Positions 16,230 through 23,781 of a DNA stretch of 39,124 nucleotides are shown here, one piece after another. Every line of letters begins with the position of its first letter. Position 1 is the stretch's first letter. The stretch spans positions 1 through 39,124 of the forward strand of contig JAFEEF010000056.1 in the NCBI GenBank assembly GCA_018241265.1. Direction: 5' to 3'. The notes under the pieces are model-generated. The model saw only the letters and a list, made by a program, of their open reading frames with translations, was not told where the DNA came from and did not search any database. The stretch comes from Pseudomonadota bacterium. GTDB lineage: Bacteria; Pseudomonadota; Gammaproteobacteria; Burkholderiales; Burkholderiaceae_C. Made by a program: the position numbers and the translations under genes.

Positions 16230-17210
16230 TCAGGTAGTCCGACCCGCGCCACGGCGCGCCGCGCGAGTCACGCCCAATGCCAGGAGTCCGCAAGCCCACA
16301 ACGCGACGCCACCCGGCTCCGGCACGGCGCTGACCGCGTTGCGCCAGTCCATGCCCGACGCCGACGTGATCGAATAGTCGATCGACTGGCCGTTCACGGT
16401 CACGCTGTCGATGCCGTTCCACAGCAAGGTGTGCGAGAAGTCGGAGCTCGCATGGTTGATGACGTTCGCGCCGGAGACCGAGGCATTCCCGTCCGCCGAC
16501 ATCGCGAAGATCCCGAGCGTGAAAGGCTGGCCGAGCGTGAAGCCGAACGACAGCGTCGCGACGGTACCCACGTCCTGGTGCTGGGTCTGGTTGCCGATCG
16601 CCTGGAAGCCGTCCGACCAGCCGGCCGGCCGCAGGTACTGGTTGAACCAGGGTTGCAGCAGGATCTGCGCGAAGGTGTTGCCGCCGGTGGTGGCGGCGTC
16701 CAGCGTGCCGGACACCGAGATGCCGAAGTGCAGCATCGCGGCCTGGCCGTTGTCGGCCGGGTTCACGGCGTTGATCGTCATCACGTCCTGCCAGCCGCCG
16801 CTTGCGGCCGCGAGGTCGAAGCCGGCGTTGTTCGAGCCGCTGTACGACGACGACAGGTGGATCACGCCGAAGCCGGCCGAGCCCTGTGCGGTCGCCGATT
16901 GCGGCAGTCCGCCGCCGGTCCAGGCATAGTTGACCGACTGCGCGGCCTGCCCGCCCATCGTGCCGCCGGTCGCGCTTTCGCAGTCGTAGCCGGTTGGCGC
17001 CATCGCGATCGCGTTGCCGGGCGACAGGCCGCTGCCTTGCGACAGGCCGCCGCAGATGCTGGCCATGTAGGCCGCGCCCTTGAGCTGGTTCTGCGTCACC
17101 TGGTCTGCGGCCGCCGGCATGGCCGTGGCGGCGAGGGTCAGCGTGGCTGCGCCGAGCAGCAGCGGGGTCCGGCGTGTCATCGTGCGCGTGCGGGTGGAGG
17201 GGGAGGTCAT
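16230..17210 (-). CDS. PEP-CTERM sorted exported protein
   Basis: A 326-residue protein with an N-terminal signal peptide (about residues 11-36, LLLGAATLTLAATAMPAAA) and, at the C-terminus, the sorting signal VPEPGGVALWACGLLALGV followed by basic RAARRG. The body is rich in Gly, Ser, Asn and Gln and predicted beta-rich, typical of exported proteins tied to extracellular polysaccharide. The exosortase EpsH/XrtA cleaves such tails in the inner membrane; no exosortase is in the window. The start at 17210 is supported by AAGGA 8 nt upstream; ATG 17180 is an alternative. It is divergent from the SARP-like regulator. Function of the body is unknown. Confidence 0.88.
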   Translation of the reverse strand: MTSPSTRTRTMTRRTPLLLGAATLTLAATAMPAAADQVTQNQLKGAAYMASICGGLSQGSGLSPGNAIAMAPTGYDCESATGGTMGGQAAQSVNYAWTGGGLPQSATAQGSAGFGVIHLSSSYSGSNNAGFDLAAASGGWQDVMTINAVNPADNGQAAMLHFGISVSGTLDAATTGGNTFAQILLQPWFNQYLRPAGWSDGFQAIGNQTQHQDVGTVATLSFGFTLGQPFTLGIFAMSADGNASVSGANVINHASSDFSHTLLWNGIDSVTVNGQSIDYSITSASGMDWRNAVSAVPEPGGVALWACGLLALGVTRAARRGAGRTT

Positions 17211-17271
17211 CGCGTCGTCCTTCGAGGTGGGTCGTGCGGCGGCGATTCTGAAAGTGCGTTCCGTGTGCCGT

Positions 17272-17314
17272 CTGACCGATCACTGACGGATCGCGCGTGC
17301 GACACTGACCAGCG
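17272..17314 (+). repeat. Direct repeats CTGACSGATC in 11-bp phase, putative SARP box
   Basis: CTGACCGATC (17272-17281), CTGACGGATC (17283-17292) and a partial copy CTGACC (17305-17310) start 11 and 22 bp apart, so all lie on one face of the helix. SARP-family activators are known to bind heptamer direct repeats at 11-bp period. The array ends directly at the start of the SARP-like gene and also lies upstream of the divergent PEP-CTERM gene. The binding assignment is inference. Confidence 0.5.
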
Positions 17315-19312
17315 ATGCATTCCGACCCGGGACCCCTCGTCTGGGGGGCCTTGCGCACCGGTTGGCGCGCCTCCCACGACGGCCGCGCCGACGCCTGGCC
17401 GCTGCTCTCGGCCGCCCGCCGGGACCTGCGTGCGCAAGGCGACGCGACCGGCACCGCGCTGGCGGCGGCGGCGCTGCTCGTCACCGGGCAGCTCGAGGGC
17501 GACTACCGCCAGTTCGCCGCCTGCCTCGCCGACGTCGACGACCTGGCGGCCGACGCGCTCGACGCCGGCGACGCACTGATCGCCGAAGCCGGCCGGCTGA
17601 GCGGGCTGCTCTGCCTGCGCCCGAACGATCCCGCGCTCGATGGCTGCGTGCAGCGCGTCGTCGCGCACCTCGAGGCCGAGCCCGATGCCAATGCGATGCT
17701 GGCGGCGGCGCGCCTCGTGCTCTTCTATGCCGAGCCGCGCGAGCGCCGCGAGCTGGGCCTGCGCGTCAATGCGCTGATCGAGGCACGCGCCGGCGATCCC
17801 GAGGCCAGGCCGTACCGGCGGGCCCACTGGCTCTGGTTCTGGAGCCGCTTCGCCCGCTATGCGAAGGAGCCGCGCCAAGCCGAACGCGCCGACGCCGACC
17901 TGCGCGCGCTGGTCGATCGCCATGACCTGCGGCGGCTGCGCTTCCTGCTCACCATCGTCGACATCGAAGCGGCGCTGCCGCGCGGCGACCTGCGCCAGGC
18001 CGAAGACGCGGTCGAGCGCGCCGAGGCGCTCGTCGATGCGACGCGCCTGCGCGAGCTGATGATGCTGGCGTTCTCGCGCACCCGGCTGGCCCGCCTGCGC
18101 GGCGATGCCGATGCGGCGCTGCTGCATGCCGAGCGCGGGCGCCGGATCGCGCTCGAGCTGCAGGTGCCGGGGCCGACGCTCGCGGTCTACATCGTCAACG
18201 AGGCGCAGGCGCGGCTGCAGACCGGCGACACCGCGGGTGCGCGCGCCGCGATGGCCGAAGCGCTGCCGCTGGTGCCGGCCGGATTCGCCGACGAGATCCA
18301 GACGATGATCGATGCGATCGTCGCCTGGGAAGCCTGGCAGCGCGGTGCATCGGGCGAGGCGGCGGAGCGCTTCGCGGCGCTCTGGCGCGGCCTGCGCGCA
18401 CGCCGCTCCTACGACCTCTTCGAAGGCTATCCGGCGTTCGCCGCGCGCCTCGCGTCGCTCGCGCTGCAGCTCGGCATCGAGACCGATTTCGTCCGCCACC
18501 TGATCGAGAAGAACGGCCTCGTCGCGCCGGCCGATGCGCCGGACCCCTGGCCGTGGCCGCTGCGCGTCCATGCCCTCGGCGGATTCCGGATCGAGCGCCA
18601 CGGCAGCTTGCTCGCGTCGACCGGCAAGGCGCAGAAGCGACCGCTCGCGCTGTTGCAGGCGATCGTGGCCATCGGTGCGACCGACGAGGGCCGCGCCGTC
18701 GATGTCGACATCCTCGTCAATGCGCTGTGGTCGGAGGACGGCAGCGACCCGAAGGCTTCGTTCGATTCGGCGCTGTCGCGGCTGCGGCGGCTGCTCGGCA
18801 TCGAAGGCGCGCTGCGCGTGGCCGACGGCCGGCTGGCGCTCGACGCGCGGATCGTCTGGTGCGATGTCGCCGCGCTGGAGCGCTGCTTCGACGCGACCCG
18901 CCGGCTTCCGCCGCAGGCCGCAGCCGAGCGCGTGTCGGCCTTGGCCGACCGGTTGATCGCGCTCTATCGCGGTCCGCTGCTGGCCGGCGCGGCGAAGGAC
19001 GCGTGGTGCGCGCTGCCCCGCGATCAGCTCGCCGCCCGCTTCGCCCGCGCGATCGTCGATCTGGGCCGCCGGCTCGAGGCGCATGGCGCGTTCGACGCGG
19101 CACAGCGCTTGTATGCCGCCGGCCTCGCGCAGGACGTGCTGGCCGAGCCGATCTATCGCGCGCTGATGCGCTGCCATCTCGCGCTCGGCGAGCGCGGCGA
19201 GGCGCTGCGCGTCTATCGGCGTTGCCGCGACGTGCTGCTGGCATCGCTGAACATCGCCCCGACCGCGGAGACCATCGCGCTCGCCGAGAGCGCCGGCGGC
19301 GCGGCGGACTGA
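17315..19312 (+). CDS. SARP/BTAD-domain transcriptional regulator with N-terminal TPR-like region
   Basis: A 665-residue protein. Residues about 20-400 are helical repeats of TPR type (ADADLRALVDRHDL, RQAEDAVERAEALVDAT, LHAERGRRIALELQ). At about 412 the sequence LRVHALGGFRIERHG begins an OmpR/SARP-like winged helix (VDVDILVNALWSEDG, SFDSALSRLRRLLG), followed by a BTAD domain (LADRLIALYRGPLLAG, RLYAAGLAQDVLAEPIYRAL). Most actinobacterial SARPs have the DNA-binding domain first; here it is C-terminal. No ATPase domain is present. The ATG at 17315 has no clear ribosome-binding site. It is divergent from the PEP-CTERM gene, which is its most likely target besides itself. DNA-binding role fairly sure; ligand unknown. 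Confidence 0.85.
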   Translation: MHSDPGPLVWGALRTGWRASHDGRADAWPLLSAARRDLRAQGDATGTALAAAALLVTGQLEGDYRQFAACLADVDDLAADALDAGDALIAEAGRLSGLLCLRPNDPALDGCVQRVVAHLEAEPDANAMLAAARLVLFYAEPRERRELGLRVNALIEARAGDPEARPYRRAHWLWFWSRFARYAKEPRQAERADADLRALVDRHDLRRLRFLLTIVDIEAALPRGDLRQAEDAVERAEALVDATRLRELMMLAFSRTRLARLRGDADAALLHAERGRRIALELQVPGPTLAVYIVNEAQARLQTGDTAGARAAMAEALPLVPAGFADEIQTMIDAIVAWEAWQRGASGEAAERFAALWRGLRARRSYDLFEGYPAFAARLASLALQLGIETDFVRHLIEKNGLVAPADAPDPWPWPLRVHALGGFRIERHGSLLASTGKAQKRPLALLQAIVAIGATDEGRAVDVDILVNALWSEDGSDPKASFDSALSRLRRLLGIEGALRVADGRLALDARIVWCDVAALERCFDATRRLPPQAAAERVSALADRLIALYRGPLLAGAAKDAWCALPRDQLAARFARAIVDLGRRLEAHGAFDAAQRLYAAGLAQDVLAEPIYRALMRCHLALGERGEALRVYRRCRDVLLASLNIAPTAETIALAESAGGAAD

Positions 19313-19347
19313 TCGGCGCCTGGCGGCATCGTGCAGGCCGGCCCCGG

Positions 19348-20292
19348 CTATGACGATGCCGTCACGTAGGGCGACACCGTCTCGATCGGCGGCGGCAGCA
19401 GGTTGTGGCTGCGCATCCAGGCCACTTCGGCCATCGGCGTGCGGCCGAACACGCGCTTGAACTCGCGGCTGAACTGCGACGCGCTCTCATAGCCGACCGC
19501 CGCCGATGCGCTCGCGGCGCTGTGCGTGTCCTGCAGCATCAGGAGGCGCGCCCGGTGCAGCCGCGTCGCCTTCAGGTACTGGATCGGCGACGTCGCGGTC
19601 ACCGACTTGAAGTGCGCATGGAACGCCGGCACGCTCATGTTCGCCTCGCGCGCCAGGGTCTCGACGTCGAGGTCGCGCTGGTAGTCGGCATGGATGCGGC
19701 GCAGCGCCTTCGCGACCTTGCCGAAGTGCTGCCGGTTCAGGAGCGCCGCACGGATCGCCCCGCCCTGCTCGCCGACCAGCACGCGGAAGTGGATCTCGCG
19801 CAGGATCGCCGGGCCGAGGATGGTCGTCTCCACCGGGTTCTGCAGCACCTGCAGCAGCCGCAGCACCGCGTCGCCGAGCGCATCGTCGATCGGCGTCGAG
19901 CAGATGCCCTTGGGCTCGGCGGCGATCGGCGCGCCGGCATGGTCGAGCGCGAGCACCAGCTCGGCCGCCATGCCGAGATCGAGCTGCATCCAGACGCCGA
20001 GCAGCGGCTTCTCGGGCGTCGCCTCGGTCTCGCTCTCGAACGGCAGCGGCACCGACAGCACGAGGTAGTGCTGCTCGTCGTAGACCAGCACCTGGTCGCC
20101 GAGGAAGCCGCGCTTGCGTCCCTGCGCGACGAACACGATGCACGGCTCGTACAGCACCGGCGCCTTGCGGAACGACTGGTTCGCGCGCATCAGGCGGACG
20201 CCGTCCAGCGCGGTCGGCGTGGCGCCCGGATTCGGCGCGGCGCGGGCGAGCAAGGCGATCGTGCGCTGCTGCAGGGTCTGTTCGCTGCTCAT
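19348..20292 (-). CDS. AraC family transcriptional regulator
   Basis: A 314-residue regulator. The N-terminal AraC_N cupin-like domain (about 20-185) shows YEPCIVFVAQGRKRGFLGDQ and YLVLSVPLPFESE. The C-terminal double helix-turn-helix (about 205-305) shows LDVETLAREANMSVPAFHAH and the AraC signature SASAAVGYESASQFSREFKR with FGRTPMAEV. This subgroup (N-terminal domain as in AraC_N) commonly controls a neighbouring oxidoreductase and senses small aldehydes or similar ligands. It is divergent from the SDR gene, 182 bp apart. An 8-bp inverted repeat covers its own start codon. The start is ATG 20292; a longer frame to 20457 reads as leader. Confidence 0.92.
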   Translation of the reverse strand: MSSEQTLQQRTIALLARAAPNPGATPTALDGVRLMRANQSFRKAPVLYEPCIVFVAQGRKRGFLGDQVLVYDEQHYLVLSVPLPFESETEATPEKPLLGVWMQLDLGMAAELVLALDHAGAPIAAEPKGICSTPIDDALGDAVLRLLQVLQNPVETTILGPAILREIHFRVLVGEQGGAIRAALLNRQHFGKVAKALRRIHADYQRDLDVETLAREANMSVPAFHAHFKSVTATSPIQYLKATRLHRARLLMLQDTHSAASASAAVGYESASQFSREFKRVFGRTPMAEVAWMRSHNLLPPPIETVSPYVTASS

Positions 20293-20327
20293 ACGAAAAG
20301 GATATCCGCTCCCGGAGGATTCGTATG
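20290..20327. promoter_or_regulatory. 8-bp inverted repeat at the araC-like gene start
   Basis: CATACGAA (20290-20297) and TTCGTATG (20320-20327) form perfect arms with a 22-bp spacer, so the centres are 30 bp apart. The left arm includes the regulator's start codon. Just beyond are GGATAGAA (20334-20341) and GAATAGAA (20344-20351), direct repeats 10 bp apart, the layout AraC dimers often use. Candidate autoregulatory and SDR-controlling sites; not proven. Confidence 0.4.
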
Positions 20328-20474
20328 CACTTTGGATAGAACTGAATAGAAACAGGCAAGAGATCGAGAGCTTTGAGTCTGGAGACCCGCCCCCGCGGTG
20401 CCTAGCATTCGCTGCAACGGTCGGGCCCGGACGCTCCGGCCATCGAATCGACGCCATTCAGGAAGGACAAGACC

Positions 20475-21086
20475 ATGAACGACAGTCCCCGCATCTGGTT
20501 CATCACCGGCGCAGCCCATGGCTCGGGCCGCCGGCTGGCGCGTGCCGCACTTGCCCGCGGCGACATCGTGGTCGGCACCGGCAGCGACGTCGCGACCGAC
20601 TTCGACGACTTCGCTGCCGGCCTGCCCGGCGACTTCCACGCGCTCGAGATGACGCCGACCAGCGCCACCAGCGTGCGTCAGGCGGTCTCGCACGCGGTCG
20701 CGCTGCACGGCCGCATCGACGTCGTCGTGAACCACGCCAACGACGAAGCCGCCGCGCCCGACGCTACCGCGCCCCATCTGTTCGACCTGCACTTCCTCGC
20801 GCCGCTGCGCGTGATGCAGATCGTGCTGCCGGTGCTGCGCGCGCAAGGGCACGGGCAGTACGTCGACGTGTCGAGCCGCGCGCTCGCGCCGCGGCGCGGC
20901 TGGGACGTCTATGCGGTCGCGGCGGACGCCGTGCTGCGCCAGGTGCGCGCGCTCGCCGACGAGTTGCGCCCGCTCGGCATCGGCGTCGTCCGGCTCGATC
21001 CCGACGATGCCGACATCGGCCTGGTCGATGGCCTGGGCACGATGCCGGATGCGCCGTCCGCGGCCTGCTCCGGCCGCGCCGCCTGA
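20475..21086 (+). CDS. SDR-family protein lacking the catalytic lysine
   Basis: A 203-residue Rossmann-fold protein with AAGGA 7 nt before its ATG. The cofactor motif TGAAHGSG (11-18) is intact. The usual NNAG becomes NHAN (86-89), the serine is present (S133/S134), and the catalytic YxxxK reads Y146-A-V-A-A150, so the lysine is missing. The chain is about 45 residues shorter than classical SDRs and ends soon after the sixth strand. It may bind NAD(P) without ordinary dehydrogenase activity. It is divergent from an AraC regulator, which normally pairs with active SDRs. The frame is clean, so it is not an obvious pseudogene. Its stop is 3 bp from the stop of the convergent PLP-enzyme gene. Confidence 0.8.
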   Translation: MNDSPRIWFITGAAHGSGRRLARAALARGDIVVGTGSDVATDFDDFAAGLPGDFHALEMTPTSATSVRQAVSHAVALHGRIDVVVNHANDEAAAPDATAPHLFDLHFLAPLRVMQIVLPVLRAQGHGQYVDVSSRALAPRRGWDVYAVAADAVLRQVRALADELRPLGIGVVRLDPDDADIGLVDGLGTMPDAPSAACSGRAA

Positions 21087-21089
21087 CGG

Positions 21090-22271
21090 CTACTGCGACG
21101 CCGTCGCGAGCGCCTGCGCGATGTCGGCCTTCAGGTCCTCGACATGCTCGAGGCCGACCGAGTAGCGCACGAGGTTGGGCGCAATGCCGGCCGAGATCAT
21201 CTGCGCATCGTTCATCGTGCCGGCCCACATCGCCGCGGTGTGCACGACCAGCGACTCGACGCCGCCCAGGCTCACCGCATGCGTGGCCAGCCGCAGCGCC
21301 GCGACGAAGCGGCTCGTGATCGCGTAGCCGCCGCGCAGCGCGAACGCGATCACCGCGCCGTGGCCGGTCATCTGCCGCGTCGCCAGCGCATGCTGCGGAT
21401 GCGACGGCAGGCCGGGATACCAGACCTGCTCGACCAGCGGCTGCTGCGCTATCCAGCCGGCCAGCGCGAGCGCCGTCGCGTTGATGCGCTCGATGCGGAC
21501 CGGCAGGGTGCGCAGCCCGCGCAGCAGCAGCCACGCGTCCATCGGCGACAGCACCGCGCCGAGCGTCGTGTGCATCTTCCAGATGCGTTCGGCGGTCGCG
21601 CGGTCGCAGCACACGACGCCCGCCGTCAGGTCGTGGTGGCCGCCGAGGTACTTGGTCGCGCTGTGCACGACGATGTCGATGCCGAGCGCATGCGGCCGCT
21701 GGTTGAGCGGCGACGCGAAGGTGTTGTCGGCGATCGTCAGGATGCCGCGCGGCTTTGCGAGCGCCGCGACGGCGGCAAGATCGGTCAAGGTCAAGGTCGG
21801 GTTGACCGGCGTCTCGACCATGATCAGGCGCGTGTTCGGCCGGATCGCCGCGGCGAACGCGGCGATGTCTTCCTGTTCGACGATCGAGACCTCGACGCCG
21901 AAGCGCGGCAGCACTTCCTCGAACAGCTTGGTCGTGCTCATGTAGTGCCGGCTCTGCGCGATCACATGGTCGCCGGCCTGCACCAGCGCGAGCACCGTCG
22001 TGCTGATCGCGCCCATGCCGGACGCGGTGACCAGCGCGGTCTCGGTGCCTTCGAGCTCGGCGACGATCGCTGCGACGCGCTCGTGGCCCGGGTTGCCGTA
22101 GCGCGTGTAGAACGCCGGGTGGCGCGGCGTGTTCGCCATCTCGGCGAACGCTTCCGCATCGGCGGCGGTGAACGTGGCGCTGTAGTGGATCGGCGCGACG
22201 ACCGATGGGCCGGCCGACAGCTCGGCATCGGCGTGCAGCACTTGGGTCTCGTCGCGATAGGGTGTCGGCAT
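21090..22271 (-). CDS. Cys/Met metabolism PLP-dependent enzyme (trans-sulfuration family)
   Basis: A 393-residue enzyme of the cystathionine gamma-synthase/beta-lyase family. Key features are YTRYGNPG (55-62), SGMGAIS (84-90), the PLP-ring aspartate D182 in IADNTF, and the Schiff-base lysine K207 in HSATKYLGGHHD, with GGVESLVVHTAAM near the C-terminus. Family members interconvert cysteine, homocysteine and cystathionine, or add sulfide to activated homoserine. The sequence alone does not separate gamma-synthase, gamma-lyase and beta-lyase activities. The start ATG at 22271 has GGAG 7 nt upstream. It is a separate unit from the RND operon behind it (58-bp gap). Confidence 0.9.
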   Translation of the reverse strand: MPTPYRDETQVLHADAELSAGPSVVAPIHYSATFTAADAEAFAEMANTPRHPAFYTRYGNPGHERVAAIVAELEGTETALVTASGMGAISTTVLALVQAGDHVIAQSRHYMSTTKLFEEVLPRFGVEVSIVEQEDIAAFAAAIRPNTRLIMVETPVNPTLTLTDLAAVAALAKPRGILTIADNTFASPLNQRPHALGIDIVVHSATKYLGGHHDLTAGVVCCDRATAERIWKMHTTLGAVLSPMDAWLLLRGLRTLPVRIERINATALALAGWIAQQPLVEQVWYPGLPSHPQHALATRQMTGHGAVIAFALRGGYAITSRFVAALRLATHAVSLGGVESLVVHTAAMWAGTMNDAQMISAGIAPNLVRYSVGLEHVEDLKADIAQALATASQ

Positions 22272-22329
22272 CTGATGTCTCCAGGGGCGTGAGCGCTTCA
22301 GGATGCTACGGGACGGCAGTTCCTCGTCG

Positions 22330-23781
22330 TCAGCGGCTCGCCAGCGACGCCGCTCCCGCCCAGTCGCCGCCCAGCGCCTTCACGAGGAACACCGACGTCA
22401 GCAGCCGCTGGCTCTGCAGCTGCGCCGACTGCCGCTCGCTCGTCAGCACGCCCTGCTGCGCGTCGATCACGTCGAGGTAGGTCGTCGCGCCCCCTTCGTA
22501 GCGCGCCGTCGCGAGGTCGAGCACCTTGCGCGAGCTGGCGACCGCGATCTGCGCCTGGGTGTTCGCGCGGTCGAGCGCGGCGAGGCCGGTGATGCCGTCC
22601 TCGACTTCCTGCATCGCGGTCAGCACGGTGCGGCGGTAGGTCGCCACGGTGGCGTCGTAGCCGGCCTTCGCGAAGTCGACGTTGGCGCGGATGCGGCCGC
22701 CGTCGAAGATCGTCTGCGTCGCGCTGACGCCGAGCGACCACAACAGGCTCGATGCCTGGAACAGGTTGGGGAGCAGGTTGCTGTCGACGCCGATCGACGG
22801 CGCCAGCATGATGCTCGGATAGAACGCCGCGCGGGCGACGCCGATCTGCGCATTCGCCGCCGCCATCGCGCGCTCGGCCGACGCGACGTCGGGCCGGCGC
22901 TCCAGCACGTCGGACGGCACCCCCACCGGCATCGCCGGCGGCTCGGGCGTGGCCTTGGGATCGGGCGCGATCGAGAAGATCGGCGCCGCAGTGCCGATCA
23001 AGGTCGCGATCGCATGCTCGTACTGCGCGCGCTGCTTCTGCAGCACGTCGATTTGCGCCAGCGTGTTGTCGAGCAGCGCCTGCTGCTGCGCGACGTCCAG
23101 CCCCGACGCCGCGCCGAGGTCGTGGCGCGTGCCGACGAATTCGAGCGCACGACGCTGCAGCGCGACCGAGCGGGTGATCGTGTCGAGGTCGGTGTCGGTG
23201 CCGCGCAGGTTGAAGTACGCCGATGCGAGATCGGTCGTCACGAGCAGCCGCGTGTTCTCGAGGTCCGCGGCGGACTGCTGGGCGCTCGCGGCCGCGCCTT
23301 CGATCGAGCGGCGCACGCGGCCCGCGAGGTCGGCCTCGTAGCTGACCGTGAAGTTGATCGTCGCGTCGTTCTGCACCGTCGCGGTGTTCGGCACCGCATA
23401 GTTGGTGAGCGGCCGGTCCTGCGAGATCGCGAAGCGCGCGCCGCGCACGCCGACGCCGACCTGCGGATAGCGGCCGCCCGACACGCCGGCCAGCGTCGCG
23501 CGCGCCTGCGCGAGGCGGGCGCCGGCGATCGCCAGCGTCGGGCTCGCATCGAGCGCCTGCTTCACGAGGCCATCGAGCTGCGCGTCGCCGTAGCGCTGCC
23601 ACCAGGGGCCCTTCGGCAGCGTGTCGCCGGGCGTGCTCTCGCGCCATGGCGCGTCGATCTTCCACGACACCGGCATGTCGACCGGCGTCGGCTTCACGTA
23701 GTCCGGCCCGGCGGCGCAGCCGGCGAGCAGCGCGCCGGCCGCCATCAGCGCAGCGGCGGAGGCTCGCCGCGCGTGCGTCAT
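22330..23781 (-). CDS. Outer-membrane channel of RND efflux system (NodT/OprM family)
   Basis: A 483-residue outer-membrane lipoprotein; the signal peptide ends in a lipobox with cysteine C22 (LLAGC). Repeated segments LARARATLAG-type and KAGYDATVATYRRTVLTAMQ belong to the TolC-like coiled-coil barrel, with the typical DVLERRPDVASAERAMAAAN and TARYEGGATTYLDVIDAQQ. It forms the exit duct of the tripartite pump. Its ATG overlaps the adaptor's TGA by 4 bp (ATGA), so the three genes are one operon in the order pump, adaptor, channel. Secreted across the inner membrane and inserted in the outer membrane. Confidence 0.93.
   Translation of the reverse strand: MTHARRASAAALMAAGALLAGCAAGPDYVKPTPVDMPVSWKIDAPWRESTPGDTLPKGPWWQRYGDAQLDGLVKQALDASPTLAIAGARLAQARATLAGVSGGRYPQVGVGVRGARFAISQDRPLTNYAVPNTATVQNDATINFTVSYEADLAGRVRRSIEGAAASAQQSAADLENTRLLVTTDLASAYFNLRGTDTDLDTITRSVALQRRALEFVGTRHDLGAASGLDVAQQQALLDNTLAQIDVLQKQRAQYEHAIATLIGTAAPIFSIAPDPKATPEPPAMPVGVPSDVLERRPDVASAERAMAAANAQIGVARAAFYPSIMLAPSIGVDSNLLPNLFQASSLLWSLGVSATQTIFDGGRIRANVDFAKAGYDATVATYRRTVLTAMQEVEDGITGLAALDRANTQAQIAVASSRKVLDLATARYEGGATTYLDVIDAQQGVLTSERQSAQLQSQRLLTSVFLVKALGGDWAGAASLASR

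Noticed and set aside
17207-19177. Minus-strand 656-codon frame under the SARP-like gene
   Set aside because: Composition typical of antisense to a high-GC gene; no recognisable domain.
20293-20457. Longer start for the AraC regulator at 20457
   Set aside because: The added 55 residues have no similarity to the family and would cover the likely regulatory region.
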